Positions 57,729 through 64,000 of a DNA stretch of 64,000 bases are shown here, piece after piece. This stretch comes from JAZDGX01 sp964482205 (lineage in GTDB: Bacteria; Eisenbacteria; RBG-16-71-46; CAIMUX01; WJJG01). Made by a program: the position numbers and the translations under genes. Where the stretch lies: the NCBI GenBank assembly GCA_964482205.1, contig CAYZWI010000009.1, positions 1 through 64,000 of the forward strand, written 5' to 3'. Under the pieces are notes generated by a model. The model ran no database searches and was not told the DNA's origin. It saw only the letters and a list, made by a program, of their open reading frames with translations. How positions within the stretch are numbered: position 1 is the first letter of the stretch; each line of letters begins with the position of its first letter.

Positions 57729-59207
57729 ATGAGACGCAGGAATGGGGCCGGATCGCGCCAACTGGTGGACGCCACCGAGAAGTTCCGCAAGGGTCAGCTT
57801 CGCCTGATCCAGGTCATGGGCGACCGAAAACTCCTGAGCGAGAAGGAAGCGCGCGCGCTGGGCGAAACGGTCGAACGCGCGGCCGCGCAGAAGCGCTCCT
57901 CCGATGTCATGTCGGCGGCGCTCAGCCTGACCCACAAGGTCATCCGCGCGCTCAGCCAGGAAGGCCTCGCGGAAGCAGGCCGCCAGGATTCCGAGATCGA
58001 GACGCTCTTCGAAGTGAGCCGCCTGATGCAGAGCCAGGGCGGCCGCGGCGAAGTGATCGAACGCCTCCTCGACGTGATCCAGCAGGCGATTCCCTATCGG
58101 CACGCGACGCTCTTTCTGTGGAGCGAGCGTCAAGCGAGCCTGAAGCCCGTCGCGAGCCGCGGCCCGCATGTCGATCTCCTGAACGGCGTGCAATTCGAGC
58201 ACGGCGAGGGATTCAGCGGCTGGGTGGCCAACCACAAGCGGCCGGTGCTGCTCGCCGAATTGCACCGCGGCAGGCGCCCCGACGACAGCGTGGTCGGCAG
58301 CTTCATGTCGGTGCCGATGGTCGTGCAGGATCAGATGGTGGGCGTGCTGAATGTCAGCCACCCGCGCCCGCGCGCGTTCAACGAGGATCACCTGCGGCTG
58401 CTGGCGCTCATCGCCGGCCAGGCGGCCGCCTTGATCCAGCGCATCCTGCACTTCGAAGAGATGAAGCGCCACGCGACCACCGACGATCTCACCTCGGTCT
58501 TCAATCGCAGGCACTTTCTCGAGCGGCTGCAGCACGAGATCGCCCGCGCCGCGCGCTACCGCGTGCCCTTCGGCCTGCTCTTCCTGGACATCGACAATTT
58601 CAAGGAGCTGAACGATCACTTCGGACATCAGGTGGGCGACCGCGTGCTGGCGGAATTGGGCATGGTCCTCAAGCACTGGGCGAGGAGCTCCGACCTCGTC
58701 GCGCGCTATGGCGGAGAAGAGTTCGTCGTCCTCCTTCCGATGACCGAGAAGCGGGGAGCGATGGTGGCGGCCGAGCGCCTGCGCGCCCGCATCCAGCAGC
58801 ACGCCTTCTATCGCCGCAAGCGCCTGACGGTCAGCGTGGGCGTCTGCGCCTATCCTCAGGACGGCGAAACGGTGGAGCGGCTCCTTGGCTGCGTCGACGA
58901 GGCCCTCTACATGGCCAAGAACACCGGGCGAAACCGCGTGTGCGTGTACGGCGGCGAGCCGGTGGGGCCTCTCGCGGGGGAGGTGCCCGCGGGCCCGGAA
59001 CCGGCGAGCATGCCGGGCCTGCAACCGGTGGCGAGCGCGCCTTTCGACGGCATCGCCGGGAACACCGCCGCCGCTTCCCTGCCGGGCTGCGAGCCTTCTG
59101 CGGACAAGGAGCCGGCGAATGCGCCGGCCCGGGCGGATTCCCGGGACGAGGCGGTCGGAACGGGGCTGGCGGAACTGGTGAAGAGTTCGTCGGACATGGC
59201 AGCCTGA
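57729..59207 (+). CDS. GAF-GGDEF diguanylate cyclase
   Basis: 492 residues, soluble. A helical N-terminal part (1-100), a GAF domain (about 105-265, IETLFEVSRLM to ALIAGQAAALIQ) and a GGDEF domain (about 265-420). The active site reads GGEEF (residues 328-332) and the inhibitory site RxxD is RSSD five residues before it, so it should make c-di-GMP and be product-inhibited. A Pro/Ala-rich C-terminal tail of about 70 residues follows. It stands between fliA and an exopolysaccharide-initiating enzyme, so it may link motility-type regulation to polysaccharide output. Confidence 0.92.
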   Translation: MRRRNGAGSRQLVDATEKFRKGQLRLIQVMGDRKLLSEKEARALGETVERAAAQKRSSDVMSAALSLTHKVIRALSQEGLAEAGRQDSEIETLFEVSRLMQSQGGRGEVIERLLDVIQQAIPYRHATLFLWSERQASLKPVASRGPHVDLLNGVQFEHGEGFSGWVANHKRPVLLAELHRGRRPDDSVVGSFMSVPMVVQDQMVGVLNVSHPRPRAFNEDHLRLLALIAGQAAALIQRILHFEEMKRHATTDDLTSVFNRRHFLERLQHEIARAARYRVPFGLLFLDIDNFKELNDHFGHQVGDRVLAELGMVLKHWARSSDLVARYGGEEFVVLLPMTEKRGAMVAAERLRARIQQHAFYRRKRLTVSVGVCAYPQDGETVERLLGCVDEALYMAKNTGRNRVCVYGGEPVGPLAGEVPAGPEPASMPGLQPVASAPFDGIAGNTAAASLPGCEPSADKEPANAPARADSRDEAVGTGLAELVKSSSDMAA

Positions 59208-59405
59208 CGGCAACATGCGCCCGGGCAGCGCGCACGCCGGTGCCTCCCTCACGGGCCGGGGCCTCGCGCCCGCTCCGGCGCACCCGCCATCGCCCGCGCA
59301 GGCGGAAAGCGGTTGCTTTCGTCGGGGCCTTGACCTACCGTCCGCCGACAGCGGAGGATAGGCCGGAAGAGGGGCGCCTATGCCGCTGCGATTGCAGGGA
59401 TGGGA

Positions 59406-59434
59406 TCTCCGGCCAAGGAACGGAGGTTTTTTTT
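59406..59434 (+). promoter_or_regulatory. Hairpin sequestering the ribosome binding site of the sugar transferase, with T8 tract
   Basis: TCTCCG at 59406-59411 can pair with CGGAGG at 59421-59426 (six pairs, one a T-G wobble, 9-base loop). The 3' arm is the GGAGG ribosome binding site for the TTG start at 59433, and eight T residues (59427-59434) follow at once. It can be read as a translational attenuator or as a weak intrinsic terminator. The remaining gap (59208-59405) shows TTGACC at 59332 but no well-spaced -10. Confidence 0.5.
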
Positions 59435-60986
59435 GGCTGTCGTCCAAAGCCCTAGCCGGCAGTTGGGCAGCTATGCGTTGGACTCCCTGCCCCGGTTGTC
59501 CGACGCGGCGCCCCGGACCAGGATTTCGGCCCGCCGCGTGGTGGGCCTCGCGCTGCCTGGGTTGATTCTGGTGGACGCGGGCCTCGTCACCGGCAGCTTC
59601 CTGCTCGCCTTGCGCCTCTTCGCCTCTCCGGGGGCCGTTTCCGAGCCCAGCCTGCTGCGCCCCCAGATGCTCGCCCTCTTCGCCGTGCTCTTCACCGGGT
59701 TCCTCGTGCTGGGAGGCATGTTCGGGCTCTATTCGCGCGCCTGCCTCCTGCGGCCGCGCAGAGCGATGGCGGCCGCGGCGCGGGCCGTCTTCTGGAGCGG
59801 AGTGGTCGCGGTCGTGTTCGGATTCCTGCTCGCGCTCGATCCGCCCGGCGATTTTCGCTGGGTGCTCGTGAAGCACGCCTTCCTGCTCGGGCTCGGCGCG
59901 CTGGCCCTGCGGCCGCTCGTCTGCCGGGGGCTGCTTCGCCTGTCCGAGGTCGGACCCGTCCACTTGCGGCGCGTGCTGATCCTGGGCGACGGAGCGGAGG
60001 CCCGCCGGCTGGCGGCGGCGCTCGCGCAGGAAGCGTCCGAGGAGCTCTTCATCGCCGGATTCGCTTCGCTCGCGGATTCGGACGCCAGGGGGCCGCGCCC
60101 GTGGGCGCGCTTTTCGCTGGCTTCGTGGAGCGAGGCTCGCGAGCTGGCGGACGCGCTCGCCGTCGACGAGGTGCTGATCGCGACCGACCGCATCTCGCGC
60201 GGAGAAGCGGTTTCGCTCGCCTTCGCCCTCGCCCCCCTGTCGATCCGCACTTCGGTCATGCCCCGCCTGTGCAGGATGCAGGTGGAAGGGACGCCCATCG
60301 ACCGCGCCCGCAGCGTTCCGCTCACGCGTCTCGGGCCCAATCGGCGGCGCGGCTGGGAGAACGCGCTCAAGCGCGGAACCGATCTCCTGCTCGCCTCGCT
60401 GGCGGTGCTCCTGCTGCTGCCGGTGCTCCTGCTCATCGCCCTGGCGGTGAAGTGCACTTCGCGCGGGCCGGTGCTCTACGCGCAGACGCGCGTCGGCCGC
60501 AACGGCCGTCCCTTTCGGATGTACAAGTTCCGCAGCATGAAGGCGGCGAACGACGACTCGCACTACCGCGATTACATCGCGACGCTCGTGAAGGAAGGCA
60601 ATGCGGCGGGGCGCGACGCGGCCGGACGGCCGGTATACAAGCTGATGGACGATCCGCGCGTCACGGTGATCGGGAAGATCATTCGCGCGACCAGCATGGA
60701 CGAGCTGCCGCAGGTGATCAATGTGCTGCGGGGCGAGATGAGCCTGGTCGGGCCGCGGCCTTGTCTGCCGTTCGAATACGAGTTGTACGAAGAATGGCAG
60801 CGGGGGAGGCTCGACACGATTCCGGGGATGACCGGGCTGTGGCAGGTCTCCGGACGAAACCTCCTCAGCTTCGAAGAGATGGTGCTGCTCGATCTCTTCT
60901 ATGTGGCCAATTGGAGCTTTCCGCTGGACTTGAAGATCCTCTGGAGTACGATTCCCGAGGTCATCTCCCCGGGCGGCGCGAAGTAG
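59433..60986 (+). CDS. Polyprenyl-phosphate sugar-1-phosphate transferase (WbaP/WcaJ-like)
   Basis: 517 residues from the TTG at 59433, which has GGAGG six bases upstream; ATG 59400 in the same frame lies inside the hairpin and has no such site. Four N-terminal membrane helices (about 30-170), a Rossmann-like CoA-binding_3 domain (about 175-300), one further hydrophobic helix (LLLASLAVLLLLPVLLLI), and a complete catalytic domain: VGRNGRPFRMYKFRSM, DDPRVTVIGKIIRATSMDELPQ, NVLRGEMSLVGPRP and PGMTGLWQVSGRN. It starts a glycan chain by moving a hexose-1-phosphate onto the polyprenyl phosphate. It is intact, in contrast to the degenerate copy in the fusion at 13908-16082. Confidence 0.93.
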   Translation: MAVVQSPSRQLGSYALDSLPRLSDAAPRTRISARRVVGLALPGLILVDAGLVTGSFLLALRLFASPGAVSEPSLLRPQMLALFAVLFTGFLVLGGMFGLYSRACLLRPRRAMAAAARAVFWSGVVAVVFGFLLALDPPGDFRWVLVKHAFLLGLGALALRPLVCRGLLRLSEVGPVHLRRVLILGDGAEARRLAAALAQEASEELFIAGFASLADSDARGPRPWARFSLASWSEARELADALAVDEVLIATDRISRGEAVSLAFALAPLSIRTSVMPRLCRMQVEGTPIDRARSVPLTRLGPNRRRGWENALKRGTDLLLASLAVLLLLPVLLLIALAVKCTSRGPVLYAQTRVGRNGRPFRMYKFRSMKAANDDSHYRDYIATLVKEGNAAGRDAAGRPVYKLMDDPRVTVIGKIIRATSMDELPQVINVLRGEMSLVGPRPCLPFEYELYEEWQRGRLDTIPGMTGLWQVSGRNLLSFEEMVLLDLFYVANWSFPLDLKILWSTIPEVISPGGAK

Positions 60987-61061
60987 GCCGCGGCGGGGTT
61001 GTCCGGCGGCCGGAAGCTCGCCGGGGACGCGACTTCCGGGAACGACGCGAGGAGATCAGGC

Positions 61062-62090
61062 ATGGTGAAGGTGGCCGTGATCGGGGTGGGCTACTGGGGG
61101 CCGAACCTCGTTCGGAATCTGGTGGAAAACCCGCTGTGCGGCGAAGTCCTCGTCTGCGATGTGGACGCGGCCAAGCTGGAGCGGATCGTCCGGCGTTATC
61201 CCGGCGTGCGGGTGACGACGAACGCGGCCGAGATCTTCGCCTGCCCCGATGTCGACGCGGTCATGATCTCCACTCCTCCGCGGACCCACTTCGATCTCGC
61301 CCGCCGGACGCTGCAAAGCGGCAAGCACGTCTTCGTGGAGAAGCCGCTGACCCTCGCTTCGCGGGAAGGCGAGGAACTGATCGCGCTCGCGTCCAAGAAT
61401 CGCCGCGTGCTGATGGTCGGGCACACCTTCGAGTACAGCCCGCCGGTGCGCAAGATCAAGGAGATCATCCAGGCGGGCGAGCTCGGGCGGATCTTCTACT
61501 TGAGCGCGACGCGCGTGAATCTGGGATTGCATCAGAAGGACTCGAGCGTGCTGTGGGACCTCGCGCCCCACGATCTCTCGATGTTCCTCTACTGGCTGGA
61601 CGAGATGCCCTGCGAAGTCCTGGCCACCGGCAAGGACTTCGTGCAACCGGGCATTCCCGATGTCGCTTTCCTCTTCATGCGCTTCCGCTCCGGCGCGATC
61701 GCGCATGTGCAGGTGAGCTGGCTCGCGCCTTCGAAGCTGCGCCGCACCACGGTCGTCGGAAGCGCGAAGATGCTGGTCTACGACGACACGCAGAACATCG
61801 AGCAAGTGAAGATCTTCGACAAGGGCGTGAGCTACCGCGATCCCGACACCTTCGGCGAATACCAGCTCTCCTATCGCATGGGCGACATCGTCTCGCCGCG
61901 CCTGGAAAGCTACGAGCCGTTGCAGGCCGAGGTGACCGACTACCTCGAAGCGATTGCGAACGGCCATCAGCCCTCCGCCAGCGGCGAGGACGGACTGCGC
62001 GTGGTGCGCGTGCTGGAGGCGGCCGAGCGTTCGCTGTCGAACAGCGGCCATGTGGAGATCCTCCACGAGCAGGCGGGCGCCCGTCGTTGA
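61062..62090 (+). CDS. Gfo/Idh/MocA family oxidoreductase
   Basis: 342 residues. NAD(P)-binding GVGYWGPN at residues 8-15, the conserved EKPLT with Lys94, and a C-terminal alpha/beta domain with WDLAPHDLSMFLYW (the HDLS family motif). Enzymes of this subgroup next to initiating transferases oxidise the 3-position of UDP-N-acetylglucosaminuronate (WlbA-like) or reduce keto sugars. Substrate is inferred from neighbours. ATG 61062 has GAGGAG upstream. The valS promoter overlaps its stop. Confidence 0.85.
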   Translation: MVKVAVIGVGYWGPNLVRNLVENPLCGEVLVCDVDAAKLERIVRRYPGVRVTTNAAEIFACPDVDAVMISTPPRTHFDLARRTLQSGKHVFVEKPLTLASREGEELIALASKNRRVLMVGHTFEYSPPVRKIKEIIQAGELGRIFYLSATRVNLGLHQKDSSVLWDLAPHDLSMFLYWLDEMPCEVLATGKDFVQPGIPDVAFLFMRFRSGAIAHVQVSWLAPSKLRRTTVVGSAKMLVYDDTQNIEQVKIFDKGVSYRDPDTFGEYQLSYRMGDIVSPRLESYEPLQAEVTDYLEAIANGHQPSASGEDGLRVVRVLEAAERSLSNSGHVEILHEQAGARR

Positions 62091-62116
62091 CCCGCTCCCC
62101 ATCCCTTTGCTAGGCT
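62087..62116 (+). promoter_or_regulatory. valS promoter
   Basis: TTGACC at 62087-62092 (overlapping the preceding TGA), 18 bases, TAGGCT at 62111-62116. The same hexamers and spacing as the mraZ promoter apart from one base. The leader is about 120 bases and includes GCGGGTTTTT at 62138-62147; I could not find a T-box structure in it. Confidence 0.55.
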
Positions 62117-62243
62117 TCCCGTTTCGCTGACACGCGGGCGCGGGTTTTTCAGCACCTGCTCGGTGTGAGGGCATTCGGGCGCCCGCGCGCCCAGCCGCGA
62201 CCCCGGTGCCCGCGATTCCGCCCAGCGATTTCAAGGAGAGACG

Positions 62244-64000
62244 ATGAAGGAGATGGCCAAGGCCTACGATCCAAGCGCCTTCGAGCGGCGCTGGTACGAG
62301 CATTGGGAAAAAGAGGGCCGTTTCCGGCCGGTGCCCCGCCCGGGAAGCGAGCGCTTCGTGATCGTGATTCCGCCTCCCAATGTAACCGGGCTCCTGACCA
62401 TCGGCCATGTCCTGAACAACACGATCCAGGATGTGCTCATCCGCTGGGCGCGCATGCGCGGCCTCGAGGCCTTGTGGCTGCCCGGCATGGACCACGCGGG
62501 CATCGCCACGCAGAATGTGGTCAAGCAGGCTCTGCGCGCGCGCGGAATCGAGATGCGCGACCTGGGCCGCGAGAAGTTCGTCGCCGAGGTGTGGAAGTGG
62601 AAGGAGAACTACGGCGGCAAGATCATCGAGCAGCTGCGCCTGCTCGGCGCTTCCTGCGATTGGAGCCGCGAACGCTTCACGCTGGATGAAGGCCTTTCGC
62701 GCGCGGTCGAGGAGGTCTTCAAGCGCCTCTATCGCAAAGGCCTCATCTATCGCGGCGAATACCTCATCAACTGGTGCATCGGCTGCCAGACCGCGGTGGC
62801 GGACGAGGAGGTCGAGCACCAGGATGTCGACACGCACTTCTGGCACGTCAAGTACCCGGTGAAGGGATCGGAGCAGGGCATCGTGGTCGCCACCACGCGG
62901 CCCGAGACGATGCTCGGCGACACCGCGGTCGCGATCCATCCGGGAGATCCGCGTTACGCCGCGATCAAGGACCGCACCCTGATTCTTCCTCTGGCGGGGC
63001 GCGAGATCCCGATCATCGAGGACGAGTATGTCGATCCCGAATTCGGAACGGGCGCGCTCAAGATCACGCCCGGGCACGACCCCAACGACTTCGAGATCGG
63101 CAAGCGCCACGGGCTGCCGGTCATCTCGGTGATCGGGCTCGACGGGAAGATGAACGAGAACGCGGGCGCCTTCGCGGGCATGGAACGCTTCGCCGCGCGG
63201 CAGGCGGTCGTCGAGGCGTTGAAGAAGGAAGGCCTGCTCGTCAAGACCGAGCCCTTCCGGCACGCCGTCGGGCACTGCTACCGCTGCAAGACGATGATCG
63301 AGCCGACGATCAGCCGGCAATGGTTCGTGCGCATGCAGCCGCTGGCCGAGCCCGCCATCGCGGCGGCCAGGAGCGGCGATCTGCGCTTCCTTCCGCATCG
63401 CTGGGAGAAGACCTATCTGCATTGGCTGGAGAATGTGCGCGACTGGTGCATCAGCCGCCAGCTGTGGTGGGGGCATCGAATCCCCGTCTGGTATTGCGAG
63501 CGTTGCGGGCGGACGGTGCTCACCGGAGAGCACGAGCAGGCCTGCCCGCAGTGTGGCGCGCAGAACTGGCGCCAGGACGAGGATGTCCTCGACACCTGGT
63601 TCTCGTCGTGGCTGTGGCCCTTCAGCACGCTCGGCTGGCCGGACGAGACCGACGACCTCGCGCGCTATTACCCGGCGACGGTGCTCGTCACGGCGCCCGA
63701 CATCATCTTCTTCTGGGTGGCGCGCATGGTGATGGCCGGCTACGAATTCCTCGGCAAGTGCCCCTTCCGCGATGTCTATCTGCACGGCGTCGTGCGCGAC
63801 GAGCAGGGGCGCAAGATGTCGAAGAGCCTCGGCAACTCGCCCGATCCCATCGATCTCATCAACGAGTTCGGCGCCGACGCCTTGCGCTTCACCATGCTCA
63901 TGCTGACGCCCACCGGCAACGACATCCTGTTCGGGAAGAAGAAAGTCGAAGTCGGACGCGACTTCGCGAACAAGCTCTGGAACGCGGGGCGCTTCATCCT
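62244..64000 (+). CDS. valS: Valyl-tRNA synthetase, 5' part (runs off the window)
   Basis: 585 codons are visible and the frame stays open at the end of the window; a full ValRS is about 880-950 residues. It has PPPNVTG, GMDHAGIATQ, the editing domain with ATTRPETMLGDTAVAIHP and DEYVDPEFGTGALKITPGHDPND, a zinc-like CERCG/CPQCG pair in the connective part, and the KMSKS loop at residues 524-528. The ATP-binding HIGH motif reads TIGH (residues 52-55), so the first His is Thr. ATG 62244 has AAGGAG upstream. It joins valine to its tRNA; expected to be essential. Confidence 0.93.
   Translation, partial: MKEMAKAYDPSAFERRWYEHWEKEGRFRPVPRPGSERFVIVIPPPNVTGLLTIGHVLNNTIQDVLIRWARMRGLEALWLPGMDHAGIATQNVVKQALRARGIEMRDLGREKFVAEVWKWKENYGGKIIEQLRLLGASCDWSRERFTLDEGLSRAVEEVFKRLYRKGLIYRGEYLINWCIGCQTAVADEEVEHQDVDTHFWHVKYPVKGSEQGIVVATTRPETMLGDTAVAIHPGDPRYAAIKDRTLILPLAGREIPIIEDEYVDPEFGTGALKITPGHDPNDFEIGKRHGLPVISVIGLDGKMNENAGAFAGMERFAARQAVVEALKKEGLLVKTEPFRHAVGHCYRCKTMIEPTISRQWFVRMQPLAEPAIAAARSGDLRFLPHRWEKTYLHWLENVRDWCISRQLWWGHRIPVWYCERCGRTVLTGEHEQACPQCGAQNWRQDEDVLDTWFSSWLWPFSTLGWPDETDDLARYYPATVLVTAPDIIFFWVARMVMAGYEFLGKCPFRDVYLHGVVRDEQGRKMSKSLGNSPDPIDLINEFGADALRFTMLMLTPTGNDILFGKKKVEVGRDFANKLWNAGRFI

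Noticed and set aside
59208..59405. c-di-GMP (GEMM) riboswitch before the sugar transferase
   Set aside because: Looked for because of the diguanylate cyclase next door, but the conserved GEMM core segments are not present.
56424..60563. Very long open frame (about 1380 codons) on the reverse strand
   Set aside because: It lies antisense to flhG, fliA, the GGDEF gene and the sugar transferase, all of which have clear family motifs. Long antisense frames are expected at this GC content.
62120..62243. T-box riboswitch in the valS leader
   Set aside because: No T-box sequence or specifier stem could be identified; only a short GCGGGTTTTT string is seen.
1..64000. tRNA, rRNA, insertion sequences, integrases, prophage genes
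   Set aside because: None recognised on either strand by reading; gene content is core and envelope-related throughout. A covariance-model scan would be needed to exclude a tRNA fully.

Overview
The window is a GC-rich, gene-dense bacterial chromosome segment. Genes are mostly on the + strand, with very short or overlapping junctions (many ATGA/GTGA stop-start overlaps). Gene content points to a diderm of the FCB side of the tree: meso-DAP type MurE, a secreted beta-propeller protein with a YPNPYNP FlgD-like/type IX-like C-terminal domain, DUF2723 membrane protein, and polyprenyl-phosphate sugar transferases. An uncultured lineage such as Eisenbacteria, Krumholzibacteria or Latescibacteria is my best guess from content alone; no rRNA or tRNA is present to confirm it.

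Layout. (1) 1-5466: a small DUF2007 gene, then an FMN riboswitch with an intrinsic terminator controlling ribD-ribE-ribBA-ribH, with nusB coupled at the end. (2) 5583-19726: a surface-glycan operon: methyltransferase, two GT4 enzymes, DUF2723-TPR protein, a UDP-glucuronate-type epimerase, UDP-glucuronate decarboxylase, two GT2 polyprenyl/dolichyl-phosphate transferases, a fusion of a GT2 with a degenerate sugar-1-phosphate transferase, and a secreted two-component-type propeller protein. (3) 19823-38543: a division and cell wall (dcw) cluster in the order mraZ, STAS-like gene, rsmH, ftsL, ftsI, murE, murF, mraY, murD, ftsW, murG, murC, ftsQ, ftsA, ftsZ, preceded by a promoter and a three-unit MraZ operator; murB and ddl are absent from the cluster. 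(4) 38608-45359: radical SAM enzyme, rpmB (reverse strand), recG, a zinc-ribbon protein, a TPR protein, a 9-bp minisatellite. (5) 45582-48053 (reverse): a PDZ-membrane-GAF-PP2C phosphatase. (6) 48453-59207: an island of flagellar and chemotaxis type regulators without any flagellar structural gene: fliW, csrA, a histidine kinase and sigma-54 activator pair, two good sigma-54 promoters, a sigma-region-4-like small protein, a CheB homologue that has lost its catalytic residues, an FlhF that has lost its GTPase domain, flhG, fliA and a GGDEF diguanylate cyclase. (7) 59433-64000: an exopolysaccharide-initiating sugar transferase, a Gfo/Idh/MocA dehydrogenase and the first 585 codons of valS.

How it fits together. 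Regions 2 and 7 build and lipid-link sugars from nucleotide sugars; region 3 makes peptidoglycan and the divisome. In region 6 the kinase/activator pair is followed by the two sigma-54 promoters, which lie in front of the CheB-like operon and of flhF(N)-flhG-fliA, so a complete sigma-54 to sigma-28 hierarchy can be read from the DNA. The most unusual signals are the truncated FlhF and the dead CheB in that circuit, the GT2/degenerate transferase fusion, and the STAS gene placed between mraZ and rsmH. Promoters that I could recognise share a TTGACC/G - 17 or 18 nt - TAGnCT-like pattern.
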